From: Sulfidibacter corallicola | GTDB taxonomy: Bacteria; Acidobacteriota; Holophagae; Acanthopleuribacterales; Acanthopleuribacteraceae | Assembly: GCF_017498545.1 (NCBI RefSeq) | Contig: NZ_CP071793.1 | Span: 3,100,001-3,164,000 of the forward strand | DNA length: 64,000 bases | Reading direction: 5' to 3' | Shown here: one piece after another, positions 18,874 through 27,811 of the stretch | How the letters are laid out: every line of letters starts with the position of its first letter | Numbering within the stretch: the first letter of the stretch is position 1 | Position numbers and translations under genes: made by a program | Notes under the pieces: model-generated | Seen by the model: the letters and a program-made list of their open reading frames with translations, nothing else | The model's database searches: none | Told to the model about the DNA's origin: nothing

Positions 18874-21506
18874 TCTGGGAACCCCTCGACGGGCCGACCT
18901 GGTTGATCTGGCTCATGCTGGGTGCCGCGACGCTGGCGCTCCTGTTGCGAGGCCTCCAGGACGGTTGGCGCATATTGGCGCGCACCCCGACCGTACGGGG
19001 CCTCGCCTTGGGTTGTTCGTTGCTCGCAGCACTCGGTCTGGCGCTCGCCGTTCGAAGGCCCGCGCTGCAGGCTCAAGCGCGACAACCCCAATCGCACCTG
19101 ACCCTCGTCCTGGACTGTAGCGCGAGCGCGTTGCGCGCCGAAGAGGGCCTCGAAACCTACCGCCGAAAAACCGCGGCTCGGCTCAGAGCCCTTCTCGGGG
19201 AACTGCCCGACGCGCTCGTCCAATCCGGCACGGCCTCGTTGGTCAGTTTTGGCGAGGACGCGCTGGTCACGGCCGAATCGATCGCCATGGACAAGCTCCC
19301 CGAAATCGTGGGAAACCTGGAGCCAGGCGATCTGGCGCGCGCCGATGCCAGCGATCTATCGGCAGGATTGACCCGCGCACGGGATCTGGGCCGGCACGCG
19401 ACGCGGCGCGCGATCCTGTTGGTCAGCGACGGCCTGGAAACCGAAGGCGACGCCCTGGCCGAGGCACGTATTCACGCCCACCAGGGTCTCCCCATTCACG
19501 TGTTGCCACTTTCGGGGGCGTTACCGGATTTGGGCCTGACCGCGGTGGACCTGCCGCGACGCGTGCCCTCCGGCGGACAAACACACCTGCGGGGGTTGAT
19601 TCACAATCAACGGCCGGGCGCCGTGAAGGCCGAGGTCGACCTCGTTCGCAACGGTGATCCGGACGCGCGTGCGCAACCCGCCGCCCTCACCCTGGACCCC
19701 AATCGTTGGGCCAGACTGCGTGCGCCGGTCACCTTCGAGGGAATGGGCCTCCAATTCCTCGACGTGACCCTCACGGACGGGTCTGCCACCCACCGTCACC
19801 GCCGTCGATTCTACACTTACGTGCGTCGCGCACCGCGCCTGCTGGCCATCGGCGGCGACAATCGCTGGACCGCGGCGATCGGGCCGGATCAGGCCGAGAT
19901 CACCCAAATCGCGGCCGAAGATTTGCCGGATACCCTTGATTGGCGGGATTTCGACGGCGTGGTCATCGCCGACGTGGCGGCCCACCGCTTCGACCGCGCG
20001 CATTTGGTGCGCATGGCAGCCGCCGTGGAGTACCAGGGCCTGGGTCTGTTCCTGGTCAACGGCGATCACGGAGACGAAGACCCCAAAACGCCGACGGTGA
20101 TCAAGAGTTACGAAGGAACGCCGCTGGAGCCGCTGCTCCCCGTGGAGACACGACCGCGCAGCAAGGATGAGGAAGAACCGGCACGCCACGTGATCTTCCT
20201 GATCGACGCTTCGGGTTCCATGTCCGGCTGGCGTATCGAAATGGCCAAGACCATCGCCAAGTTCATCATCGCCAATTACCTGAGTGACAAGGACCTGGTC
20301 GACGTGATGGCCTTCACGACCAAACCCGCCCACGTGGTGCAGCGCAGTCACATGACCGAGGCCAACAAACTGGCGGCCTACGCCGGTATCGACAGTCTCC
20401 GCGCCGGTTCGGGCACCAATCCGACCGCGGCGCTCGAACTGCTGAGCCGGGAACGACTCGCCAACTGCGGCCTGATCTTCATTTCCGACGGTTTTTTCAA
20501 ACCGGTCAACTACCGACCCGACTGCCGCGCCACCGTGTTCGCCATCGGACACACCACGGTCCCGCCGCACAGCCCGCTGCACGCCATCTCCGATCCCTTC
20601 CCGGTAGATGCGGGATTCGATCCCGGCCAAATCGACATGCCGTATTTCGATCCCGAACCCCGCGACCATTTTTTCGAGCGTGGCCTGTTCCCCCCGCAAC
20701 GCATGGACCTGTTCCTGCGACGGGGCGACCGCCTGCCGTTATCCGATCTTCCCATGAACGGGAATGCGGTGACGACACCCCATGCGGACGCCACGGTCGT
20801 GGCCGTTCGCCCGAAATGGGTCGACCCGGTCTTGGCCTATCGCGAGGTGGGCCTGGGACGTGTGGGCGTTCTGACATCCGGTATCGGGTCGGCCTGGATC
20901 CGAAACAAAGAAGGCAAAGAAGCGATCGCCGCCTGGATCACCCACACGCTTCATTTCACGGCCCGCGACCGCTACGACTTCACGGTGATCGATCGAGGTG
21001 GACCCATGGACATCGAGATCGCCCTGCTGGCGCGCAACGGCAAAGCCCAGTCGGTGGACGGCCTGGAGGTGACCTGGCTAGACGAGCGAGGGTCCCGCAA
21101 GGCCGTTCCCATGCGAGCGGGCACCCAGCCCGGTACCTTTCGCGGCCGACTGAATCTGCCACGTGATCGGGAGACACATCCCGGTTACTTGAACATTCGC
21201 GAACTGGGTCCCGACGCCGAACCTCGAAACCAACGGATTCCCTTTCTCCTGCCCGCGGCGGGAGAGGTCCAGGACAAACCCGGCGCCGAGGCCCAAAGCC
21301 ACGGCCAAAACGCCGCACTGCTGCGGGCCTTGGCCGAAGGAAGCGGCGGACGATACGAACCGGAACCCGATCGCCCTTTGTTTTCGGAGCTTCCACCACA
21401 GACCCGACGCATCCCCGTTTGGCCCTGGCTGTTGGCCGCCGCGGCGGCCTTCTACGCGATCGCCATCGGCGCGAGCCGCTGGGATGGCGGCCTCGAACGA
21501 CCTTGA
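18864..21506 (+). CDS. Membrane protein with two VWA domains and a GATase-like domain
   Basis: The 880-residue protein starts with two helices (about residues 10-65) and a first VWA domain beginning LVLDCSASALR and ending near LLVSDGLETEGDAL. A beta-sandwich region and a class I amidotransferase-like segment (RLLAIGGDNRW to LGLFLVNGDHG) follow. A second VWA domain has an intact MIDAS motif (FLIDASGSMSG) and TNPTAALELLS. It ends in a single helix (PVWPWLLAAAAAFYAIAIGA). Two VWA domains in one protein are uncommon for this cluster. It overlaps the preceding BatA-like gene, so these two and DUF58 form one translationally coupled unit. Confidence 0.9.
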   Translation: MALIWEPLDGPTWLIWLMLGAATLALLLRGLQDGWRILARTPTVRGLALGCSLLAALGLALAVRRPALQAQARQPQSHLTLVLDCSASALRAEEGLETYRRKTAARLRALLGELPDALVQSGTASLVSFGEDALVTAESIAMDKLPEIVGNLEPGDLARADASDLSAGLTRARDLGRHATRRAILLVSDGLETEGDALAEARIHAHQGLPIHVLPLSGALPDLGLTAVDLPRRVPSGGQTHLRGLIHNQRPGAVKAEVDLVRNGDPDARAQPAALTLDPNRWARLRAPVTFEGMGLQFLDVTLTDGSATHRHRRRFYTYVRRAPRLLAIGGDNRWTAAIGPDQAEITQIAAEDLPDTLDWRDFDGVVIADVAAHRFDRAHLVRMAAAVEYQGLGLFLVNGDHGDEDPKTPTVIKSYEGTPLEPLLPVETRPRSKDEEEPARHVIFLIDASGSMSGWRIEMAKTIAKFIIANYLSDKDLVDVMAFTTKPAHVVQRSHMTEANKLAAYAGIDSLRAGSGTNPTAALELLSRERLANCGLIFISDGFFKPVNYRPDCRATVFAIGHTTVPPHSPLHAISDPFPVDAGFDPGQIDMPYFDPEPRDHFFERGLFPPQRMDLFLRRGDRLPLSDLPMNGNAVTTPHADATVVAVRPKWVDPVLAYREVGLGRVGVLTSGIGSAWIRNKEGKEAIAAWITHTLHFTARDRYDFTVIDRGGPMDIEIALLARNGKAQSVDGLEVTWLDERGSRKAVPMRAGTQPGTFRGRLNLPRDRETHPGYLNIRELGPDAEPRNQRIPFLLPAAGEVQDKPGAEAQSHGQNAALLRALAEGSGGRYEPEPDRPLFSELPPQTRRIPVWPWLLAAAAAFYAIAIGASRWDGGLERP

Positions 21507-21745
21507 CAAATGTCTAACAAAGCGGATCGCCAGCCATGTTTAGATGGTGGTGATGCTGGAGCCACCGTCCTCTCTCGCCCCCATCTCGATGCCCTGGACA
21601 GGAACCAAGGTTGTGGCCGTGTTTCCCTAAGCGCCACTCGTCAAGAGCCTTGGTCCTCGGCGGCCGATCCTCGCCGACACCCACCGACCGGTGGTTTCCC
21701 ATCCCAGTGGTTCCCACTCGCCATCCCCTCCAAGGAGTTGTGCCC

Positions 21746-23491
21746 ATGCGCCTCTCGGTACCCGCCCAAATCGTCGTGCTCCTCTCTCTCGCGCTCATTC
21801 TGGGAATAGCCAACAATTTCAGACCCAAGGCGCAGATCGAATGGCTTCGCGATTGGCCCGATTACGCCGCGGTCGCCCCCAAGGCCGAAACGGCCGATCA
21901 GGCCCAGCCCGGTACGTCCGACGCTGCCACGACATCCGACGAGGCCGATCAGGGACAAAGCGAGCCGAGCGACGTATCGCCGGCAGCGGCCCTTGCCGAG
22001 GGCGATCCCGGTGAAGTCGCCGATTTCGTCACCGCCAACAGCGGCATCACCGACATCGGCATCGAACGCGCGGCCCAAATCTACCGGCACGCGGCGGATT
22101 TCACCTTCTGGATCGATGCACGGTCACCGGAACTTTTTGAAAAAGGGCACATCGACAACGCCCACCTGCTCTACCTCTATGAGAAGCACGATTACATGGA
22201 CGCGATTCTCGCCGAAATCGAAGCCAGTCAGCCGGTCGCCCTGGTGGTCTACTGCAAGGGCAAGGAATGCACCGACTCGCACCACCTGGCGCAAGATCTG
22301 GAAGCGAACGGATTCGCCAACATTTTCGTCTACAAAGACGGTTACGACGATTGGTACAAGGCCGGTCTGCCCGTGACGGGAACCGACGTCTCCGTGACGG
22401 CCAACACCGAAACGGCCGAGACCGATACCAACGAAGGCTCCGTCGAGGGCGATCCTTCCGAGGTTGCGGATTTCGTGACCAGTCACGTGGGCATCAGCGA
22501 CATCGACCTTCTGCGGGCACGGCAGATCTACGAGTTCGCCGGCGACTTCACGCTGTGGATCGACGCGCGCTCCGGCGAACTGTTCGACAAGGGCCACATC
22601 AAGGGCGCGCAGTTGCTGCACCTGTACGAGAAGCACGATTACATGCCGCAGGTCATGGCCGTCATCGAAGAGAAACAACCGGTGGCACTGGTCGTGTACT
22701 GCAAGGGCAAGGAGTGCACGGATTCCCATCACTTGGCCGAGGATCTTCAGGCCCAGGGTTACGAGAACATCTTCGTCTACAAGGACGGCTTCGACGACTG
22801 GTACAAGGCCGGTTACCCGATCGTGGGCACGCTGGCCGAAGCACCCGCCACCGGCGAGGGCGGCACCGCCACCGGCGAGGGCGGCACCGCCACCGCCCAG
22901 GCCGAACGCCCTCCGCTGGAAACCGAAAAGCCCCCCGGCATGTACCTCGAACACGTGGTGCGCGACATGGTGCCCTTCGTTCTCGGCCTGCTGCTCCTGG
23001 TTTTCTGGAAACCCTCGCGCCAATCACCGGCGGCCCTGTGGGGCTCGTGCCTGATGGTGGGCGCCTTCTTCATTTGGGCGGCCTACCCCAAGATCGCCAA
23101 CCCGTTCCTCTTCGCCAAGGACATTTGGAACTACGACCTGGCCCCGGCCTTCATGATCAACATCTCCGCGCTCTGGCTGCCGATGATCGAACTGTTGGCG
23201 GCGCTGGCCGTGATGACCGGCATCCTGCGCCGCGGCGGCGGCCTGGTCATCAGCGGGCTGCTGGTGATCTTCATCGTGGCGGTGAGTGCCAACGTCTTGC
23301 GTGGCCACGAGTTCAATTGCGGCTGCACCTCGACGGCCACCATGTTCACGGATACCTATCTGCCCGGTTGGAACGACAAATACACGCTGATCCTGCGCGA
23401 CATCGGCCTGTTGGCCATGTCCTGGCTGGCCTTTCGTGCCCGCGACGTCGAGCCGGCACGGGCGGTGGAAGCGGAATCCCTCGCGGCCTGA
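21746..23491 (+). CDS. Tandem rhodanese - MauE/DoxX-like membrane fusion
   Basis: ATG 21746 is chosen for AAGGAG eight bases upstream; an upstream extension lacks support. The 581 residues have an N-terminal signal anchor, a T/A/D/Q-rich linker and two rhodanese domains (about 85-210 and 240-365). Both keep the active-site loop VVYCKGKECTDSHHLA and the ending FVYKDGxDDWYKAG. A short repeat (ATGEGGT) follows, then four membrane helices of MauE/DoxX type with a CGC motif (NCGCTSTATMF). Rhodaneses handle sulfane sulfur, and MauE-type proteins act in disulfide chemistry. The fusion suggests periplasmic sulfur or thiol redox work; the substrate is unknown. Confidence 0.88.
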   Translation: MRLSVPAQIVVLLSLALILGIANNFRPKAQIEWLRDWPDYAAVAPKAETADQAQPGTSDAATTSDEADQGQSEPSDVSPAAALAEGDPGEVADFVTANSGITDIGIERAAQIYRHAADFTFWIDARSPELFEKGHIDNAHLLYLYEKHDYMDAILAEIEASQPVALVVYCKGKECTDSHHLAQDLEANGFANIFVYKDGYDDWYKAGLPVTGTDVSVTANTETAETDTNEGSVEGDPSEVADFVTSHVGISDIDLLRARQIYEFAGDFTLWIDARSGELFDKGHIKGAQLLHLYEKHDYMPQVMAVIEEKQPVALVVYCKGKECTDSHHLAEDLQAQGYENIFVYKDGFDDWYKAGYPIVGTLAEAPATGEGGTATGEGGTATAQAERPPLETEKPPGMYLEHVVRDMVPFVLGLLLLVFWKPSRQSPAALWGSCLMVGAFFIWAAYPKIANPFLFAKDIWNYDLAPAFMINISALWLPMIELLAALAVMTGILRRGGGLVISGLLVIFIVAVSANVLRGHEFNCGCTSTATMFTDTYLPGWNDKYTLILRDIGLLAMSWLAFRARDVEPARAVEAESLAA

Positions 23492-23498
23492 TCCCGAG

Positions 23499-23527
23499 CC
23501 GCCGACCCCGCTTCCCAAGGGGGGCGG
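23499..23527. terminator. Hairpin between convergent genes
   Basis: CCGCC-GA-CCCC pairs with GGGG-GGCGG around a 9-base loop, in the 40-base gap between two converging genes. There is no T-tract, so termination is plausible but not certain. Confidence 0.4.
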
Positions 23528-23531
23528 AGTC

Positions 23532-23987
23532 TCAGTTCCCGGGAATTTCCAAAAAGTCGTCCGTGCGCTGCATCTGTCCCAGAACTTTCACCAAATCGCT
23601 CGGCGGGACCGTCAGTTTGCGAGCGCGCAGGTCCATCCAGGCACCGGTGGTCACCACCACGGCCAACCGCTCGCCCTCGTCGTTGGAGAATTCGTTGCGC
23701 ATTTGAAAACGCGAGTAGTCCTTGCTGACGGCGGCCATGCGCAGGTTCACGTGGTAGACGGCCAGCATCCGGCTTTCCTTGAAATACAGGATCTCGTCCT
23801 TGAACACGACCGGGCCGATTCGGAGCCGCTCGAATTCGCGCGGGGTGAACCCGTGGTCGTGCAGGAAACTCATGCGAACGTGGCCGGCGCGGTCGAGATA
23901 GGCGGTGTTGCGCATATGGCCGTTGAAGTCGATGTCGCGCCATTCGACCTGATAGCTACGACGGTAGATTTGCGGCGTGGGGGGCAT
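23532..23987 (-). CDS. Hotdog-fold acyl-CoA thioesterase (4HBT/YbgC type)
   Basis: This 151-residue protein has the 4HBT signature VEWRDIDFNGHMRNTAYLD, with the Asp and His typical of YbgC/FatM-like thioesterases, and the second strand pair (VVFKDEILYFKESRM). The ribosome site CAGGAG precedes ATG 23987. Such enzymes hydrolyse acyl-CoA or related thioesters. It is the last minus-strand gene before a convergent gene. About 200 bases separate it from the propeller gene, so it may be transcribed separately and need not belong to the peptide cluster. Confidence 0.9.
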   Translation of the reverse strand: MPPTPQIYRRSYQVEWRDIDFNGHMRNTAYLDRAGHVRMSFLHDHGFTPREFERLRIGPVVFKDEILYFKESRMLAVYHVNLRMAAVSKDYSRFQMRNEFSNDEGERLAVVVTTGAWMDLRARKLTVPPSDLVKVLGQMQRTDDFLEIPGN

Positions 23988-24193
23988 GTTCGGAACTCCT
24001 GAGCTGCGTGCGGTTCATTGGGGAAAGCGGGGTGCTCCCGATCATACCGCTCCGGGCGAAGGCAGGTGGAGCCTTTTTTCTTTTCGGCGCAGCTCGTGTC
24101 CCGACAAATCCCGTCCGAAGGAAAAGCCGTTCCAAACGGTCAGTCGGGTCGCGAACCCCATGGATGGTTGGGGATTCCATGCCAGGCCGCCGC

Positions 24194-25186
24194 TTAAAAC
24201 GATTTGCCGGTACTCAGATCCAAACGGTGAATCACCCACGCTTCTTCGGTCTCGTGGGGCACGTAGACGGTGCGGCCATCGGCCGAAACCGCGAGGTCCC
24301 TGGTACCCGAGAACAGGCCGGGTAGCTTGGCCACCACTTTGCCCTTCAAATTCATGCGAACCAGCTCCAAAGGGAGGTCGCCATCCTCGCCGGCCCGCTC
24401 CTTGGCCCGAACCAACAGAACTTCATCCGAAGGCAGCGGAACCATCGCGGTACACAGTTGATCGACCACGACTTTCATTTGAAAGGAGGTACTTCCGTCC
24501 GGCTGCTTTTCGCTGACCATGTCGGCCTTGGGCTCGCGAGGTTCGAATCCGGGGGCGTAGCGCGAAACCCGTTCCTTGCCATCGCGATAGATCACCATTT
24601 CGTTTTCCACCTTTCCAAAAAAGATCAATCGGTCTCCCGACCAGGCCAGGGCGCCCTGGTTGAGGAAGGCGGTCAACAGCGGATTCTCGTGCGTTTTGGC
24701 TTTGCCGAAGACCCGTAACCGCGATCCCTCGAGGTCATAGATCGCGAACCGTGTCGCCACTTTCTCGGTTGGATCGAACGAGATACTGGAGCCACCCGAC
24801 TTCGTCAGGAGGAACCGATCGGCCGGCAGGACCAACATATCGCCGACAGCCTGATTGGTGATCTTGACCACCCCCGAGGATCGACCCTCGACATCAAACA
24901 GCGAAATCTGGCGACGTCCGCTATCCGCGATGGCCAGTCGCCCGTCGGAAAGCAGTCCCAGGGAGGTGGGTTCCAGGAGCTCGCCAGGACCTTGCCCCTT
25001 TTGGCCGAAGGAGCGGATGAGTTCCCCCTTTTCGCTGTATATCCACACTTTACAGGCATCGCTGTCAAGGATGTACAAGTTATTCCGACGATCGACTTGA
25101 AGGGATTGAGGATTCCAGAATTCCTCGTTCGTCACAAAGGGTGCATCCGAAAAGAGTAGGGAGAAAAACAAGCCGACCGTCAACAT
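24194..25186 (-). CDS. Exported 6-bladed beta-propeller (NHL-like) protein
   Basis: ATG 25186 follows AAGGAGTAATT. The 330 residues begin with a short hydrophobic export signal (LTVGLFFSLLF), followed by repeated NHL-type blades such as NLYILDSDACKVWIYSEKGE and RLAIADSGRRQISLFD. NHL/6-bladed propellers are binding scaffolds, often extracytoplasmic. It lies 53 bases after the NuoE-like gene on the same strand and so is probably the distal gene of the peptide operon, where it could bind the exported product or the cell surface. That role is inferred from position only. Confidence 0.82.
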   Translation of the reverse strand: MLTVGLFFSLLFSDAPFVTNEEFWNPQSLQVDRRNNLYILDSDACKVWIYSEKGELIRSFGQKGQGPGELLEPTSLGLLSDGRLAIADSGRRQISLFDVEGRSSGVVKITNQAVGDMLVLPADRFLLTKSGGSSISFDPTEKVATRFAIYDLEGSRLRVFGKAKTHENPLLTAFLNQGALAWSGDRLIFFGKVENEMVIYRDGKERVSRYAPGFEPREPKADMVSEKQPDGSTSFQMKVVVDQLCTAMVPLPSDEVLLVRAKERAGEDGDLPLELVRMNLKGKVVAKLPGLFSGTRDLAVSADGRTVYVPHETEEAWVIHRLDLSTGKSF

Positions 25187-25239
25187 AATTACTCCTTAGT
25201 CACGATCATGGATGGGTCCGACACGCGTCGCGAGAAGCA

Positions 25240-25689
25240 CTAAACCGCAAATGGCTTGGCCGAAGCCTGGGACCAGTCCCCTTGTCGGACCAATTGAACG
25301 AGACGTCCATCCGCCAGTCGCGCGACCGGTGCCGCGTAACAATGACCCAGGCACGGGGACGGTGCCCACGCCACCTGTTCCCGCGGTAATACGGGGTGGG
25401 TCGACGACGCCTCGAGAATGTCACGACCACCGTGCAAATAACAAGTCAATCCCACACAGACACGCGGCCTGTCGGTAAGATCCGCTGCTCGATCCTGAAC
25501 CGCGACCACCTGTCGAACTCGCGTGACCGGCAGGTCACAGCACCGTGCGATGTCTTCCACCATCGTATCCGGTACTTGCCCACGATTCCAGGCCCGAAGC
25601 GCATGAAGGACTTCGAGCAATGCCGATTGGGGCTTGGAAAAGCCGGCGACCAATCGATCGAGCCGTTGAATTTGTTCGGATCGTTCCAT
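25240..25689 (-). CDS. NuoE-like thioredoxin-fold [2Fe-2S] protein
   Basis: The start at 25689 follows GGGGAGAGAAC and gives 149 residues. There is an N-terminal helical bundle, then a thioredoxin-like ferredoxin domain with the four cluster ligands as C-x4-C (VCVGLTCYLHGG) and C-x3-C (SPCLGHCYAAP). This is the pattern of the 24-kDa complex I subunit and of the matching subunit of NAD-dependent hydrogenases and formate dehydrogenases. It lies 23 bases after the NuoF-like gene. No other complex I, hydrogenase or formate dehydrogenase gene is in the window, so the pair seems to serve as a free-standing NAD(P)H-linked electron module. Confidence 0.88.
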   Translation of the reverse strand: MERSEQIQRLDRLVAGFSKPQSALLEVLHALRAWNRGQVPDTMVEDIARCCDLPVTRVRQVVAVQDRAADLTDRPRVCVGLTCYLHGGRDILEASSTHPVLPREQVAWAPSPCLGHCYAAPVARLADGRLVQLVRQGDWSQASAKPFAV

Positions 25690-25712
25690 GTTCTCTCCCC
25701 TTTCGCCGGCGT

Positions 25713-27194
25713 TCATTCGCGAAGCTCGCCGGGCTCGGTTTGTGCGGCAATCGGACGACGCTCCAGAAACTCCAGGCCCTCGATCCGCGGTTCATGATGA
25801 CCATAGGCTTCGAAATCGGCCCGAAACGCCTGGAGATTGCGCTGCACGACCTCACCGGCGGCGCGACTGAATCGGCAGTCGCCGCGGTATTTGAAGAACT
25901 CGCAAAAGTCGTCGATCTTGGTCAGGCCTTTACTCATGTCGGTGTAGCTGACCCCTCTCACCGGCATGTCACTGGATCGGTTCACCGAGCGCATCGATTT
26001 CGGACTCTCGACGGCGCTCGCCACATCGATCGATTTCTCATCGAGCCGATCCAGGTTGTAGAGCATCGTGACCACGCGGCGGGTGCCATCGAAACACGGG
26101 GCGCATTTTCCACAGGACGCATCTTGAAAGACCTCGGCCAGGCGAGTGGTCAATTGCACCGTATCGTGCGCATCGGAAAATGCGATCACCGTCCCCGAGC
26201 CGATGTCGCTGCCGACGGCTCGAAGCGCCTCGAAATCCAGGGAGACATCGAACATCTCGGCGGTCAATACGGGCGAGCTCACACCGCCGGGGTGGATACC
26301 GCGTAACCGGACCCCATCCTCCGGGCCGCCTCCATGTTCTTCGATCAGGGTGCGCAGGGGCGTACCCAGAGGCAACTCGTACAGACCGGGGCGAACGATA
26401 TCCCCACTGAGACAGAACACCATGGTCCCCGGTGCATCTTGGGAGCCCAACGCCCGAAAAGCCGCGGCGCCCTCCCGGTTGATCAGTGCCGCCTGGAGCA
26501 GGGTTTCGAGATTGTTGACGATCGTGGGCTTGCCGAACAGGCCCGCTCGAGTGGGTCGGGCGGGCTGGCGACGGGGTTGCCCCGGACGCCCTTCCAACTG
26601 CTCGAGAAGCGCCGTTTCCTCACCATCCAGGAACCGGCCGGCCGTGCGAACCACGTGGATTTCAAGCGCGCGATCGGTTTGGAAAATGCCGGGACCCAAA
26701 TACCCGGCGGCACGCGCCTGTGAAACCGCCGCTTTCAACAACTCGGCCTCGGCCATCAATTCGGATGGCAGACACAGGAACGCTTCCGTGACGCCAGCCG
26801 CCAGAGCGGCGTGCATCATGGCCTCGATGACGAGATGGGGGCTGGTTGACAGAAGGGTTCGCGTCTTGAAATCACCCGCCTGTCCCGTATTCGCATTGCA
26901 GACCAAAAACTTGGTCTCGACTTCTTTCTGGGCGACCAACCACCATTTGTGACCGGTCGGAAAACCGCCCCCGGCACGTCCCCGCAAACCGGCGTCTTCC
27001 AAACGACGAATCGCAAGATGGCCGCCTCCTCGTTCCAACAGGGGGCGAATCGGATGATAGCCACCCCTTTCCAGAAAACCCGACAAGGTGGGCGTACGAA
27101 ACGCTTCGAGCATCTCCAACAGGGGTCCTCGATGTATGTGAAAGGGCACCTTCTCGATTTCAATCGAAACCAGGCCCATTGAATGTGCCGCCAT
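25713..27194 (-). CDS. NuoF-like NADH/FMN/[4Fe-4S] oxidoreductase subunit with altered acidic motif
   Basis: ATG 27194 is preferred over TTG 27206, since GGAGG lies five bases before it. The 493 residues include the FMN/NADH glycine loop GRAGGGFPTGHKW (72-84), the SLBB-like middle, and a C-terminal [4Fe-4S] motif SCGKCAPCFDGTR with a later Cys in the DDFCEFFKYRGDC segment. The usual N-A/G-D-E-x-E-P-G motif near NADH is replaced by NANTGQAG (100-107), so the acidic residues are gone. It should pass hydride electrons from a nicotinamide cofactor to the NuoE-like partner or another carrier. Its position next to a radical SAM gene suggests it supplies reducing power to that enzyme. Confidence 0.87.
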   Translation of the reverse strand: MAAHSMGLVSIEIEKVPFHIHRGPLLEMLEAFRTPTLSGFLERGGYHPIRPLLERGGGHLAIRRLEDAGLRGRAGGGFPTGHKWWLVAQKEVETKFLVCNANTGQAGDFKTRTLLSTSPHLVIEAMMHAALAAGVTEAFLCLPSELMAEAELLKAAVSQARAAGYLGPGIFQTDRALEIHVVRTAGRFLDGEETALLEQLEGRPGQPRRQPARPTRAGLFGKPTIVNNLETLLQAALINREGAAAFRALGSQDAPGTMVFCLSGDIVRPGLYELPLGTPLRTLIEEHGGGPEDGVRLRGIHPGGVSSPVLTAEMFDVSLDFEALRAVGSDIGSGTVIAFSDAHDTVQLTTRLAEVFQDASCGKCAPCFDGTRRVVTMLYNLDRLDEKSIDVASAVESPKSMRSVNRSSDMPVRGVSYTDMSKGLTKIDDFCEFFKYRGDCRFSRAAGEVVQRNLQAFRADFEAYGHHEPRIEGLEFLERRPIAAQTEPGELRE

Positions 27195-27658
27195 TCCTGC
27201 CTCCAAATAGCACGGGAGTGCCGCTCATCGGTGTGCGATCGACGACCGATCGGACCTCCCATCTCCACGACCCGATCTCGGGCACGAGGAAACCAACCAT
27301 GGTGGGGGGTCGATCCATCGATCGCGACACCACCCTCCATGGAATCATTTGCGTCCGTGGGGAAATGTGAAAGAATGGGCCTCGAGAAGCGATCGGCCCA
27401 TTCTTCCCGGATGGAAGCTATCAAGGGTCGCATCGTGCGGATGTCCAGGGTGAGACGACGGGGTTGACCATCGCCAAATGAAACCATCCCCCAGTCTCCC
27501 CAAGCGACATGGGAGCCACAACCTCGCCACGACGTTTCGATTCGCGAAAGCACGTGACGCTCAGGTCATCGCCCCAATGGCCCGCCCTTTGGCGACCACC
27601 CGACACCTTCCTGTCACCCATCGAAACGAACGCGTCCGTCTACGATGGGGTCGGTCAT
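27195..27658. other. Gap between the peptide gene and the NuoF-like gene
   Basis: About 460 bases with no gene I can defend. A minus-strand frame (start near 27487) reads protein-like for about 95 codons, but it continues deep into the NuoF-like gene in another frame and lacks a good ribosome site. It might be a decayed small gene. The gap begins, on the minus strand, with a hairpin at 27617-27649. Confidence 0.5.
27617..27649 (-). promoter_or_regulatory. Hairpin just downstream of the peptide gene
   Basis: CCCATCG (27617-27623) pairs with CGATGGG (27643-27649), with a further ACG/CGT pairing inside. It begins nine bases after the peptide stop codon on the minus strand and has no T-tract. 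It may protect the 3' end of a short, abundant peptide mRNA. Confidence 0.4.
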
Positions 27659-27796
27659 TTACGGACGGCCGTCATTGCCGCCGCCGGTGCCGCCACCGCC
27701 GCCACCGCCGCTGCCGTTTTCACAGCCGCAACCGCAACCACAAGAGCCACCGGGGCCGGGAGTACCCGGCGCGCCAAAAGCAACAGGTTGAAACAT
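27659..27796 (-). CDS. 45-residue Gly/Cys-rich peptide, probable RiPP precursor
   Basis: ATG 27796 is preceded by GAAAGGAGGTAAGCC, the strongest ribosome site in the region, and the frame closes with TAA at 27659-27661. Residues 1-17 (starting MFQPVAFGAPG) are Pro/Gly-rich and end in PGPGG. Residues 19-25 are CGCGCGC, four Cys alternating with Gly. They are followed by EN, then GS and a run of seven Gly (30-36), T, three Gly, and NDGRP at the end. Gly makes up 20 of 45 residues. It lies between a radical SAM/SPASM gene and a NuoF/NuoE-like pair, with an ABC exporter nearby. The likely role is a ribosomally made peptide modified by the radical SAM enzyme and exported. The modification is unknown; a metal-binding peptide is an alternative. 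Confidence 0.78.
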   Translation of the reverse strand: MFQPVAFGAPGTPGPGGSCGCGCGCENGSGGGGGGGTGGGNDGRP

Positions 27797-27811
27797 GGCT
27801 TACCTCCTTTC

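Noticed and set aside
24540..24550. GGTTCGAATCC, like the T-arm of a tRNA
   Set aside because: It lies within the propeller coding sequence, and no acceptor, D or anticodon arms can be drawn around it.
26816..27553. A 245-codon minus-strand frame upstream of and overlapping the NuoF-like gene
   Set aside because: Its second half is the NuoF-like gene read in another frame, and its start lacks a ribosome site. The first 95 codons might be a decayed gene but cannot be supported.
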